Made by a program: the position numbers and the translations under genes | Shown: positions 48,133-62,658 of the stretch, one piece after another | Layout: each line of letters starts with the position of its first letter | Position numbering within the stretch: position 1 is the stretch's first letter | Assembly: GCA_035079385.1 (NCBI GenBank) | Contig: JAVHKY010000015.1 | Span: 4,712,001-4,776,000 of the forward strand | Source of the DNA: Aspidiotus rigidus | Lineage: Eukaryota > Arthropoda > Insecta > Hemiptera > Diaspididae | DNA length: 64,000 nt | Direction: 5' to 3' | The notes under the pieces: generated by a model | The model's database searches: none | The model's input: only the letters and a program-made list of their open reading frames with translations | What the model was told of the DNA's origin: nothing

Positions 48133-48302
48133 CAGGACCGGATTAAGGACGGCAGGGGACTCCAAAATGGGGCCCCCACCATATGAGAAAGAAAAAAAAG
48201 CAAAAACAAGAAGAGAAAGAGAAGAAAAAAGTCTGTTTTCTCATCTTTTTTGGGGCCCCACCACCACTGGCCCCCTAGCGAAATTCTCTTAATCCGGCCC
48301 TG
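48133..48302. mobile_element. 170-bp hAT-like MITE
   Basis: TIR CAGGACCGGATTAAG and complement CTTAATCCGGCCCTG, the 'CAGGGCCGG' terminus style of many hAT elements. Inner arms 'ggggcccccacc' and 'ggggccccaccacc' are also near repeats. Flanks do not show a clean 8-bp duplication. Confidence 0.7.
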
Positions 48303-48594
48303 ATAATGAGACAAAAAAAAAGTACTCGACATACATCAGACGGGGCGGGAAATCACGGTATGAAATACAGGCAAGAGTCATAAAAGTGAAAAAAAAAAAT
48401 AGAAATCCGAGATAGAAACTGGACCTGGCAGTACGCAACGGCGATGGTCTACGGGCAGGATACGGCAGATGTAAGAAGTCCCTTGGTGGATGCGGGATCT
48501 CCATGGCACTTGATGGTCAACTCATTTCGGATGGGATAATATGGGGAAGACGGACCCAATTGAAAATATTTAGCTCTTCATTACAATGTAGTCA

Positions 48595-48906
48595 AATTGG
48601 CAGGACGAAAATTCAAAAATTTGCGCAGACGGCGAAGTACGAAACTTTGATCATCACGTAAAACTATTCATGGGCTCATTTACTCATTTAACTTCTGTCT
48701 GTCGTCACATGAGACGAGGTGATTTTAAAAGTATACAAAATCGAAAATTATTACGGCAATTGAACGCACGAATGAAGGGAAAACCTGGAGACATAATCAG
48801 ACCGAATGCCTTAGCCGAAAAATACGATACCGATCAATATAAATGTTCGTCGATAGGCGCCAAACAGCAAACCGAAATCATTTCGAAAATAGCCGAAGAT
48901 AAATAA
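48595..48906 (+). CDS. candidate terminal coding exon or retrocopy, unknown product
   Basis: Open from an in-frame stop at about 48588 to TAA at 48906. It contains ICADGEVRNFDHHVKLFMGS, SVCRHMRRGDFKSIQNRKLL, LNARMKGKPGDIIRPNALAE and IGAKQQTEIISKIAEDK. Composition (charged, Cys/His present, few low-complexity runs) is unlike surrounding non-coding frames. An internal ATG at 48670 could be a start for 78 aa; a splice acceptor could be the 'tacaatgtag' or 'attggcag' just upstream. I do not recognise the family and see no partner exon; an intronless single-exon gene, a processed pseudogene fragment or a genuine terminal exon are all possible. Confidence 0.35.
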   Translation, partial: NWQDENSKICADGEVRNFDHHVKLFMGSFTHLTSVCRHMRRGDFKSIQNRKLLRQLNARMKGKPGDIIRPNALAEKYDTDQYKCSSIGAKQQTEIISKIAEDK

Positions 48907-48909
48907 AAA

Positions 48910-49600
48910 CCACGATACGAAGTAAAAAAAGTGTAGGCCCTACACCACGGAGACGGACTCAGACTGCTACATCACTTATCCAACTCCACGTAGATAAAGT
49001 TCTGTATGGGTATATACGAAGTTCTATATAGTCAAAGAGTATACATGGCAGTACCGACGTCATTTCCACGAGAAAAACAGTGAGAGGACGGAGACAGAAG
49101 ATAAAAGAGGGAAGTAAAGAATAGACGAAAGAAGAACCGATTGTGTCCTTCAAATAAAGGTTCAACACGATAATAGTCCAACAGGAAAATAGGACGAGGT
49201 TCCTTCTACTTGCTAACCAAAATTTTATTGTTGCAAGTTGACGATTAGATTCCCCTTGTACCGATGCAACCTGCTTTTCGTCGAAAATTACAATTTTTCT
49301 ACATTTTCAACATGAAAAACGCACCATTTTCGAAAGTGTCAAGAGGAAAAATAATTCATGTACAACCTTTACCCACTCCACTATGGAGTACGGGTTGCTG
49401 CTCGTGACTAACACAAGCGATAGAGCTCAAAGGTAGAAATTTTTTCCAAGTTTCTATAGTACATCAAAGGGACGTTTCCACGTGAATTACAATAAAATTA
49501 ATAAAATATTATGTTTTGTCATGTTCCAAGAGGGGGTCAACTCTCCACCTATACAGCGTATAAACTGTAGCGTAACTTCATCTCTCTTCTATAGATATCT
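48910..49600. other. intergenic DNA, nothing recognised
   Basis: No coding frame, no inverted repeat that I can define. Confidence 0.35.
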
Positions 49601-49604
49601 CAAA

Positions 49605-50020
49605 GAACATTAGTACGTAGTGGACCTTGCCACAAAGCAGTCACTGCGTTCCATAACTAATCCCTATCTCTCTCAAATCCTGTTACTGTTCCCTCATTCA
49701 CTCTTTCTAACAAGATTTCCCTTATCCTCCACTCCAATTCCTAGGTCTACTTCAAACTGCCATTCCCAAAAAGAAGAAATCCCCCTAACCGGCTCAGTTG
49801 GCCCATTTTTTGCTTTCAATAACAACTCCCGGTCCGAACAACATCCACTCTTCTCTGCTCAAAAACCTTCACTCCAACTCAGTTTCCTATCACCTATTGC
49901 CATCCGACTCCATTTTCAATCAAAATTTGAACCCATCTTCTTGGAAAACCTTTATTACTCTCCCCATACTGCGAGATCCCATCCAGCTATAGGATCTTAC
50001 CGGAGCTAACTCTAAAAATA
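49605..50020 (+). mobile_element. jockey-like LINE 3' fragment (end of RNase H and tail)
   Basis: VVDLATKQSLRSITNPYLSQ resembles the end of the RNase H domain at 10180-10215 (VVNFAAKQSPSI). The rest of the 129-aa frame is Ser/Pro/Leu-rich like the C-terminal tail of such elements. Resemblance rests on a short stretch, so the assignment is tentative. Confidence 0.45.
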
Positions 50021-51989
50021 ATTACCTGTCAAAATGCCCGAACAGCCTGCTCTTGGTGAGTGGAATCGACTTTAGGACACCCTCAGCCAGTCATCTAGAA
50101 CTATAGAAGACAAGGTTGAGTCCCTTCCCGCCTTAACCAAACTTATAGTCAAATATTTCAGTGCACACACACCCTCACTACCAAAATACAGTCATCAGTC
50201 CCTTCAGCGGCACAGCTCACCATAAAGAAACTACTGAGCTATTCACCAAATGAGTGACAAATCCCCACAACGGGCTACAGTGGAATCCCACCAACTCCAG
50301 TGTCTCAACAAGGAGGAATCTAAACGATTTTACCCTAACCGACGTTGCGCAGCCTGAGCTTCGGATCTGCGTTTTCAGCTCCCGGCCCCAGTTCAACCGG
50401 CATCCCACCTGTCAGCTGAGAACCTACCGTTTGATTTGTGCCACAACACTCACCAGTACGGCACCCATACAACAATACTCCCTCAGGAGTCTTCTCCAGC
50501 ATCTTACTAGAGGATAAACTAGAAACTAATACCGTCAATACGGTCCAAAACTTAGGTCATCTCCAACCACGTTGAAGACAAACAGATCCACAATCTGCCC
50601 CACTTCACGGACAAGACTTGTTCTCCTCTCAAACTTGATCCACAAATGCGCTTCCGGCCAACCTCCTCGACTCCTATGGAAAATCCCAAATGAACCACTG
50701 CGTACTTTACGTAATTAATGTTTTTACTTTACATCAAATTCATAGCCACCTAATACTCTTATCAGACCATTTATTCAATTCTAGTCATTATCTTAAGGGA
50801 AGAACTGAGTGATTACTTACCACAGCCGCGTACACAAATTCACTGAGCAGTCACTTAGCACTTCAATAATACAGGTACATACGTCGAGAATGAGAAATAA
50901 TACGTTCACTGCTAGACGCACAATTGAACACTTTGCCGTATACTCGGAGGAAGACCTAAATATTGAGGTAACTAGTCTTCGACATTTGCTCCGAGGTCCT
51001 TCAGCATAAAGTCTGGCTTCTAAGACGAATATTGTACGAGATGAACCCAACCTAAAATTTCATCTCTTTTTCGTTTTACGACGTAATAATTCCCAAAATC
51101 CCCCACACATCGTTCAAGATTGTAGCAGCTAAACTTACTGTTAACAGATGTGCCAACTTCCGTTGGCTGCTGTTTTGATATACGAAGTTTTGTCGTTCGA
51201 AAACATAGGTCGTACCTAAAATTATTTCTCGCCGAACGTGTAATACAATACTGAATCCCGGTACCGATCCCCTCCTTCCGGCTTTTTACCGACCCATAGC
51301 ATTATCTAGTGTAAATTATTGCAAAAAAAAACTCAACAAAAGACTTCTTCGGTAATTAGAAACAAATAACCTCTCTCTCTATCAATACGGCTTCAGAAAA
51401 GGACGTAACACCTCTCAACTTCTTCTTGATCTCCAACCAAAAATTAACACATCAACTCTCAACAAAATAATCATGTCTTTATTCTATTTTTTTCGACTTT
51501 CAGGAAGCCTACCCCGGGTATGGAGCTACCTGATCGGTAAAAAACATAAAGATATCGGCCTCTACGACAACCTCCGTAAAATACTCCAAAAGTTCCACAA
51601 TGACAGAACATTGGTCGTTAGGATCCAAAATACATACTCCTCCCCTCCCTCTGTTCAAAATGGAGTCCCCCAGGAAGAAGTATTCAACGTCCTATTCTTC
51701 CCCTAAGCCATCAATGACTTAACAAAACTTGTTTCTTCCCTCTTACCCAATGTCTCTTCGCTGACGATTAAAACATCTCATTTGCTCTTCCAGCCCCCAA
51801 AGAGCACATAGACTCCTTCGACTCCCTACCCCTCCCCTTCAATTATTTCTCCCTCAAAATTTTGAAATTCATCTTGCACTTCAGCTGAACTTCTCGGTTT
51901 TTTTTAGCGAGGCCGCTATCCCTTTTGTAAGGGGTATTTTCAGAAAATTTTTGTCCGCAAGCGCGGGCACAAGCGGTTCGAGGTTGATG

Positions 51990-52260
51990 ACGTCGCGGAG
52001 GGGGTGGAGAATTGGAAAAATTTTGACTCTTGAGCTATATATGATAAGGGGGTCTTGAAAAATTTAGACTCTCGAGCTATATTATGATAGAAGGAAGACT
52101 TGAAAAAAATTTCGATTCTTGAGCTATAGGTATATTATAATAAGAGGGGAACGTAGACAAATTTCGACTCGCGCTCGCAGTCCGAGGTTGATGACGTCAC
52201 AGAGGAGAGGGGGACTTGGAAAAATTTCTACTCTCGAGGCTATTATGATAGGAGGGACGA
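51990..52260 (+). repeat. degenerate 'acttggaaaaatttcgac' repeat, locus 6
   Basis: Five units, e.g. 'ttgaaaaatttagactctcg', 'acttgaaaaaaatttcgatt', 'acttggaaaaatttctactc', joined by 'gagctatattatgatagaagg'. Two copies of 'cgaggttgatgacgtc' (51980, 52181) flank units, hinting at a higher-order unit of about 200 bp. Confidence 0.7.
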
Positions 52261-52349
52261 GGAGAGGCAGAGAACCTGTTTTATAGAGTACCTTGAAAGG
52301 GCGTTTTGAGTCTTACGGTGTTGCATATCAGGTTCATTGAAGGGACTAG

Positions 52350-52390
52350 AATTAGGATGCCGTTGCAAAATTTGCAACGGCATCCTAATT
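52350..52390. repeat. perfect palindrome, 20-bp arms
   Basis: Arm aattaggatgccgttgcaaa at 52350-52369, one centre base, and exact complement at 52371-52390. It lies where the LINE sequence resumes after the repeat block. Confidence 0.85.
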
Positions 52391-52501
52391 TTTGATTAAA
52401 GCTTTCCTGGAACCTCCACATCAAAACCCTAAAAGAAAATAGCATCCGTGCCCTATCCATTTTGAAATTTCTCTCACCTCCCTCTAAAGGATGTTCTAGA
52501 A

Positions 52502-53329
52502 CAGGCGTGGGCAACCTTTTTCACATCACGGGCCGCATTCATGAAAATTTGTAACTTTTCATGATCCGGCGGGCCGCACATCAAGAAATTCTCGTTGTTG
52601 GAATCAAAAAATGTAAAATTTTACACGAATTATTTCCAATATTTTTGGATAAATTTAGTATACAAAAAAACGTGAACTGATTATTTATTAGTTACTAGAT
52701 GAGAAACTTAAGGTCATCAAAATTTGGGGTCAGGTGAGTATGTTTCAAACGCATCAAAACAGTCAAATGCTAGAGTGGTTGAGAACCCTTTCGTCGTTGG
52801 CGCAATGGAAGTGCCTGAAGAGTACCAAATGGAACTAATAGATCTGAAAGCCGATTTTTCTCTGCTCACTTTGTTTTCAGAGACCCCTTTGCAAGAATTT
52901 TGCCTGGTATTAAATATATTCCAACATAAGGACCTTTGCTTTCTTTGGGTCTACATTTGTATGTGAAAATGCTTTCTCGCTCATGAAAAATACAAAAACT
53001 CCGGAAAGAAGCAAGCTGAATGATGAGCATTTGACTGCTTTGATGCGTTTGCAGCATACCTACTCACTTGACCCCAAATTCTGATGAGATTGCCTATGAA
53101 TTGCAAAGACAAGTTTCTCACTACTAACTAATAAATAATCAGTTCACGTTTGTTTGTATACTAAATGTATCCAAAAATATTGGAAATAATTCGTGTAAAA
53201 TTTTACATTTTTTGATTCGAACAACGAAAATTTCTTCATTTTTTCGTATTTTGGTATTCGTATCGCGGGCCACAGAAAAAGCTTCCGCGGGCCGCATGCG
53301 ACCCGCGGGCCGCGGGTTGCCCATGCCTG
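52502..53329 (+). mobile_element. hAT transposon remnant with TIRs and 8-bp TSD
   Basis: Ends CAGGCGTGGGCAACC and GGTTGCCCATGCCTG; identical 8-bp direct repeats ttctagaa at 52494-52501 and 53330-53337. A longer subterminal inverted repeat includes 'tgtaaaattttacacgaatt' (52610) against 'aattcgtgtaaaattttaca' (53190). Plus-strand remains of the transposase C-terminus: NPFVVGAMEVPEEYQMELID, then in another frame CENAFSLMKNTKT and SKLNDEHLTALMRL, the hAT dimerisation block of the ZBED/SPIN-like group. All catalytic regions are deleted. The insertion splits the jockey-like LINE. Confidence 0.88.
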
Positions 53330-54515
53330 TTCTAGAAGTACAAGAGCATAATTCGTTACAAACTAGATTACGGATCACCAATTTATAATTTAGCCAGTAA
53401 ATCAGTGCTTTCTACACTCAACACTATTCAAACTTCCTCTCTCAGAGGATGGCCTCAGGTGCTTTCTGCACAAGCCCTAAAATGAGCTTATGTGCGAAAG
53501 CGACTGAACGACAATACGCTTTCAGCTGGTTTTGGCAATCCAATTTCACAATGTTTGAAGCACGTATAATCAAAAACTCGCGGCAATAAAATCTTTGATA
53601 CCAATTTTTTCATTTTCACCTCCTCCATTAGACCTAAAATTCCTTGACTGTTACACAAATTCTTGAATCAGATCGGAGCCCCATCATTCTCAAATCACTA
53701 CTCATCCCATACTTGTATACAGCAATGGGTTGAAGTGTCTTCCTACCCCCTGACGCACATCTGTATACTGTTATATAGAGGTCAAGAGTCGTCATTTTCC
53801 CGCAAGAATTCGAAGTAGTTCAGTCGAGTCTCTACCCTTGAAGAATAGCAGAACTTTTTCTCAAATAACCCTTTATAAGATCGGTTCCCTGATAAGATTT
53901 GTGATTTTTTAGGGGTAAAAAAATTGATGAGAATCCTATTATTTTGTCTGCGATCGAAAATACAATTTTTTACAAAATTTTTCCCCTCTCTCGGTTGAAA
54001 TTTTAAAGTTCAAATAGAGATCTTCGGGATCAGCAGCTTAATTCTAACCTTCCAGAGACAGTCTGAACCAATTTATTCACTCTTATATTCCTCGTATAAA
54101 CCTGATTTGTTCTGGTTTATACAAGTTCATTATAGTGGCCTGTAGGCCCTAGGCAGCACACATGAGGTTCTTTGACTATATACCATTTACATCTATATGA
54201 GGCTGGAGAAGAATTTTCGCCTTTGTGCTGCTACCTACAGCTCAAAAAAAGTACAATATTTAGTTTGTTGTTGGAAGCTGGAGCTAGAAGACTGTTGAAA
54301 CTTGAAAAGTAGTGTTGTCATCTGTGGTTGGTTAGTCTGTGGTAGTTGTAAACAAGAGTAGAGACTAGAGCAGCTGTTGCGTACCGTCAGTTTGCAGACA
54401 CAGACACCAGACATCATCTTGATCTATGCCGTTCACTGTGACTGTCCAGATACAGTTATTCGAGAGAAAATTTCTCTCAACCTTTCTGTTTTCGTTTTGA
54501 TGATCCTATCGAAGT

Positions 54516-56532
54516 ATGGAATCTAAAAGCGATAATTTTCCGCCTGATGGCTTAGCTCAATTCAGTAAGAAATTTTACGAGGAAGTTTTACGAACTCCAG
54601 AGTTTTTACAGAAAGCATTCTACCAAACCATAGCTGAAGCGGGCATGTGAGTTCGACTAGTGTTGTAATATAGCATTTCGTGTCTCATTTCTGAGTAATT
54701 CAAGGAAAAATCTATTCTTGTAGCGATGTGCAATCTTTTTCGACAACTGAGGTTTCCCAAGGCGGGACAATTTCTGAAATTGCGAACTATGAAATATGGT
54801 GCGATATGCAATATTTGAAGCGAAATGCCAAAGGAGAAACTCCATTACACACTGCTGCTAGGAAGGTAATCCTTATGTGACTTACTTTTTGTTCGAAATT
54901 TCATACTAAGAAGAGATTTTTTACCTTGTCTATCACTTCCAGAAAGATTTGGATACTGTCAAAAGTATGTTAAAAAATAACGTAAATCCGAATACTCAAG
55001 ATAATGCGGGTTGGACCCCATTGGTGAGTAGAGACTCAATTTCAAATCGATAGTATAATTATAAAATTGCATACATTTCTTTACCTGTGCAGCACGAGGC
55101 TGTGTTCGACGATAATTACAATATTACACTCGAATTACTCTCCGCTGGTGCTATAGTTAATGTTCCTGGATTCGATTTCACTACTCCGTTACACGTTGCG
55201 ACTCATCATAATCATTTGCCGATCATCAAACTCCTTCTGAAATTTGGAGCTGACCCGACAGCGCGAGATATCAGCGGAAGATGCCCAGAGTAATAGTCTG
55301 TTCATTGTTTACGTCTCAATTGTTGAATTTTGTACCTCATTGAAGATAATATGTCACAGATTTTACGCGAATAATTCTGAAATAATCTCCTTGTTGAAAG
55401 AATATTCTACCGACTCGAAGTACATCGAGATGGCAAAAATATTTCAGAAAAAAGCAGCTCCAAGACCTATTGTTATCTTCATGACGAATGAAGAAATGAT
55501 CAGCTGTGAAGTACAAAGTCACCTGGAAGGAGAATTAAATTTTAGATTTTCCAGGAAATTAGAGTAAGTGTCATTAATTATAAGTTTGGCTGCGAAAATC
55601 TGTGGTACTACAATTCATTTACATTTCAGCAAAGAAGTTACTCATGTGGTTGTGGAACACTGCAAAAATAACGTCTGTGAACCGACGTTCGATATAATGA
55701 AAGCGATTCTTCTTGGTTGTGTTCTCGTTAACCCAAATTGTAAGTATAAATGAGAGAACATCACTGTTAGGATTATCTTGTTGTCGACTAGGTAGATTCC
55801 TTTCAGTGATTAACACCTCGAATACAAGTTTTATGTTCAAAGAGAAATAATCTTCCCCAATTTTACAGTCACTTTGAAAAAAAAACCTACGTAATTAACA
55901 TCATGTAGGTTAAATTTTAAATTGTAAATCAATTATCGAAGTAATTTCCCCGAGTTTAAATTATTTTGTATTCTGGTTGCGTTAATGTGATACTAACTTC
56001 AATCTCTCACTACAGGGTTGCATGCCTGTGATATAAATAATGAGGTTATGAGCTTTGACGAATACGAATTGAATGGTACACTAGAATATCCTAAATTAAA
56101 TGGGCCTAGAAAGGCGCGTAATAATTTCTTGAATCTGGTGAGTGAAATTGTCAAGTTACGAAAGTAATTTCTATGTTATACGTTTTTCCTCGGAAATCAT
56201 TCTTGTCCTTTTTTTTTTTTCAGTATCCACCACTTTTCACTGGCTGTCACGTTTACTTGAGGAAAGTGCGTAATGTTAACCGCATCAAAGATTTAGTACT
56301 GACAAGTGGAGCCAAAATTTTGACCCGCGAGCCGAATCCGGAACACGCGCCTTCTACTTATTTCCTCTATCACTGTCCTTCTGGTCACGTAATGGAAAAT
56401 ACATCGACTTTGATTTTGTACGAGGACAATTCTGAACCGAAAATTAAGTACAACATGAAACATATAAAAACATTACCTCTGTCTTGGTTTTTGGATTGCA
56501 TTCAAACGTTTGAAATTCGCGAACCTCGTTAA
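54516..56532 (+). CDS. BARD1: BARD1-like protein: ankyrin repeats plus tandem BRCT, no RING
   Basis: Eight exons: 54516-54646, 54724-54865, 54943-55023, 55093-55289, 55360-55563, 55630-55739, 56016-56137, 56224-56532; 431 aa. Start ATG 54516 (MESKSDNFPPDGL). Residues 77-175 are three ankyrin repeats (KGETPLHTAARKKDLDTVK, GWTPLHEAVFDDNYN, TTPLHVATHHNHLPIIKLLL). BRCT1 is about 195-305 (IFMTNEEMISCEV, THVVVEH) and BRCT2 330-431 (LFTGCHVYL, IKDLVLTSGAKIL, LPLSWFLDCI). ANK followed by BRCT pairs is diagnostic of BARD1, the BRCA1 partner that binds nucleosomes marked by ubiquitin and unmethylated H4K20. The N-terminal RING of BARD1 is missing and no RING-coding exon was seen upstream. AATAAA at about 56674. 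Converges with MTIF3, 252 bp apart. Confidence 0.85.
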
Positions 56533-56783
56533 AACAGTATTCATTTCTTTTAGCTCATTATGTACCCGTAAGCAAGTTCGTGTTTAGATATAAGAGATAT
56601 TTTCTATTTATTTACTTTTTTAAAAAAATATAGTTATTGTTAATTTTTACGGTCTCAAGTTGATGAAATTGGTAATAAAAAATGTTGTACAAATTTCAGA
56701 AAATGAATTGAAAAACGAGGGAGCAATTATTTAATAAGAAAAGTATCTGAAGTATAGAACAGAAAGTAACACAGTAAATATAT

Positions 56784-57715
56784 TCAACGAGATTCTTTTA
56801 CAGCTGCAAGTTTATCGTCGCTGACTTCTTCTTCATTCTCAAGAACACCGGATTTCTCCTCTTCTAATCGTTCATCACCTTTTGATTCGGGGTCTTCTCT
56901 TTTCGGAGGAATAATTTGGAATCGTAAATCGCCATTCTTTATTCGCTTCTGGACTATCCTACCGAAGTTTTTGAAGGTCGTTTCGAATTGTTTGTATATC
57001 TCTTCCTACGAACAGAACGAAAATTATTTCGAGAATGATTCTGAATATTACACCATCCCCAGTAATGAAATTTCTCCAAACTTACCTGAGGTGCGGTATT
57101 ATTAGGAGATCCTAAAATTATAACTCGGACTTCAAATTTTTTTTGTAACATTTTCAGAGCTTTATTAACTTTCACTTCGATATCATGGGTTGATGCACGC
57201 GTAGATATAGTTATTAATTTTTCGCCTTTAGTAAATGCTTCTTTCTTTTTTTTCTCTTCTTTGATTCTTTGCTTATTTCTTAATTCTTCTTCTAGATAAT
57301 CCGCTTCGGACATTAATTTGAAAGTACGTCGTTGCGTTTTCAATTTTGGATCAACTACTTGTACAAGTCTGAGTTTTCTGCCCTTGGCGATCTTTTCTGC
57401 TTCTTGCATCGTGCAGACTGAAATATTATCTCTCTCATCGAGAAGGGTAATTTTAGGTATTTCCGTGCTTTTTGCGCGCATTTTTTTCGATTCAGTTTCA
57501 GTGCTATCGGTTGGATTGATATCTTTACTTTTCTTAGAGATACATCTTATTTGATTATATCGGCTGAACGTACATCTACTTAGCGGAAATGGGGTTACTT
57601 TTAAAACGGAATTCAACAAATTGGGGAAATTTGCACTAGGGTATATAAGACGGCAGCAAGTTGATGATAATACGATAAGTCCGCGAATCGACATTTCAAT
57701 TAAATGTGTAAACAC
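56784..57715 (-). CDS. MTIF3: Mitochondrial translation initiation factor IF-3
   Basis: Two exons on minus: 57715-57086 and 57005-56784, joined in phase 0 (donor cag|gtaagt, acceptor ttcgtag); 283 aa. The N-terminus (to about residue 65, Arg/Ser/Leu-rich, few acids, RCTFSRYNQIRCISKK) fits a mitochondrial targeting peptide. IF3-N is about 85-150 (ITLLDERDNISVCTMQEAE, KGRKLRLVQVVDPK), a Lys/Glu-rich linker helix follows, and IF3-C is about 170-245 (KGEKLITISTRASTHDIEVK, VRVIILG, then FGRIVQKRIKNGDLRFQIIP). An acidic Glu-rich tail ends VKESR. IF3 dissociates mitoribosomes and proofreads the initiation codon. The reading frame through the intron ends in a spurious stop, so splicing is required. 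Head-to-head with IMPDH, 930 bp apart. Confidence 0.88.
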
Positions 57716-58645
57716 CTAACTCAAAAAATTCATGATTCAAACAAGATGGTTTGTTATTCAAAATGCAAGTTTTGTTCTAAAAACTAGGAAGTTTCATTCT
57801 ACTCATTTATTGCTCATATTCAAACACTTATCAGTTCGTTTCGTTCTGTTATCAGGAACTGAACTGAAATTGATAGAGGAAATCTTCGCTAGAGAGCGTT
57901 GTGAACATTATTGCCATACAGTTTGACATCAATGTTTAGGTCCATGATTCTGCAAAAAGGTTATCAAAATATGAATCTCGCAAAACCATTTCTCCTAATC
58001 ATAGATATTGCACGTTCGTCAAACTGAATTCTGAACTCACTGAACTTCGAATAAAAAGACGATCATTATCGGACCGCACTCGTTCTCAGGTAAAATTGAT
58101 TGTATTACCGATTTACCGTTCTGTAAGAATTTAGGAAAATTTCTTCGATTCAAAATAAGTATGAATTTTTTCGACTCTCGCTATAATTTTGATTCTCGAA
58201 CAGAATCAGTGCGATCTAGCCGAACTTCATTGTAAACCACTACTTCTTGTAGACCAGACTAATAAGTTGCAGTGGTACCAGAATAAACAACATCACACAT
58301 CGTGCACGTTTTCTTTACCCCTTCCAATTATCCAAATTTTTTCCCACGCGTCTCATCTCATGAATAATCGCGACTGCTGTTTAGAAGAGACGAGGCGGGT
58401 TAGGTAATTATTTATTAGCATGCTCGAGCCCGGCGTCCGGCTATTTCGTGTCGTAGCAACTTACGAATTCTGATTATTGATATATATATTGCTGGCATAA
58501 TATTTCAAATTAAAATTCGATTCGTGTAAGTGAAGCTCGAAAATTACCGAGCTGTCAATATTTGGAAAGCTGTGCTCGAATTCACGCTGTTATCAATTCA
58601 TTGTTCTTCCACTTATACTTTCATATCAATAATTTTTTGAGAATT
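57716..58645. promoter_or_regulatory. probable bidirectional promoter region between MTIF3 and IMPDH
   Basis: The 930 bp between the divergent start codons contains no coding exon that I recognise. It must hold both promoters and 5' UTRs. No core element is identifiable with certainty. Confidence 0.5.
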
Positions 58646-61675
<3,030 letters not shown>

Positions 61676-62655
61676 TGTGAGCTCTGACTATGTATATATT
61701 TTTTTCATTTTTTTGTATTGTAAACATGTTTACCAATCAATCTCGTTACGCTTTATCGTCTTTGGTGGAACACGTAAGTGATACTTTACGATCTGAGATT
61801 TTCTTCTAAGGTTTTGTGATGTAACTCTCAATTTTTTTCTGTATCTTCATGACGTACATGTATTGTTGATCGAAAGGAGTTATCGCAATATATGATAGGT
61901 TTCATCATAGGTGGGCTAATTAACTTTATTTTTTATCATTATTTCTGCTTTTTGAGTTGAAAGTTCCTCCTTATGCAGATGTGTTACTTATTATCTATGA
62001 ATTGTAGATTATCATTTTACGTTTCACTGTTTGTTTTTCGATTTTTTAATTTCATCCTCGAAATTATTATTGCTTAATGACGTCTTCTGCTCTATCGACG
62101 ATGAGATGATGACATAATTTTTAAAAAATATAAATATATTCGAAACATCGTAACTAACTTTGTAATTCAATAGAATCATGGACGCTTCAAGTTACAAATA
62201 TGATTTTTATTCGACAAAAAATAATACAAACATAGCAAAATGCTTGGAAAATGGATTCGGAATTTTGGAAATCTTCACCAAACTAACTTCAAAATTATCC
62301 TGAAACATCAAAATTCGTAAGATAATTTCACGTTTTTCGATCGAATATTATTTCTCTGAGATTTCGACAATTTACCTGTCGTACTGTTAGTGCTGTTAGC
62401 GCATAATTCGGGATTATGCTCAGCAGCATAAGTATAAGAAGTGGATATAGTGACGTTATATTTATTTGTTGGGAATTTACGTCTTGATTTCTTTTCTATT
62501 TTTTCCCCGGTTAGCGTGCAAAGAGGTTCTTGTGATTTAACAAAAGCAAGGGTGCAACTAAAGTTTGGTGCATTTTATACGTACTTCTAGAACAGTCTTG
62601 AGGTTGGCATTCTATTTCCTGGGACCAATTGATGTATAAACACTCGCGAGCATTC
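61676..62655. other. intergenic DNA between convergent IMPDH and an unknown gene
   Basis: Presumed 3' UTRs of both genes. No AATAAA clearly placed for IMPDH; 'aaaaatataaatata' at about 62125. No gene seen. Confidence 0.4.
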
Positions 62656-62658
62656 TTG

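Larger units (their letters stand above)
50030..53900 (+). mobile_element. jockey-like LINE, decayed, interrupted by repeats and a hAT element
   Basis: RT fragments on +: YRPI at about 51293, YQYGFRKGRNTSQLLLDL at 51380-51440, a block ending RTLVVRIQNTYSS, then VQNGVPQEEVFNVLFF and AINDL (51600-51720); these are the GFRxGRST, NGVPQGSVLSPxLF and INDL motifs. After 52390 come ASVPYPF, NFSHLPLKDVLE and, beyond the hAT insertion, QTRL, SKSVLSTLNTIQTSSL and MSLCAKA, the same post-RT segment as at 9380-9470. Stops and frameshifts are everywhere. 51880-52270 is a foreign repeat block and 52502-53329 a hAT element. 50030-51250 may hold ORF1 and the endonuclease but no motif is clear. Confidence 0.65.

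Noticed and set aside
49798..50538. Several 60-90 aa frames on both strands
   Set aside because: Part of decayed LINE sequence with no recognisable domain; kept only as LINE fragments.
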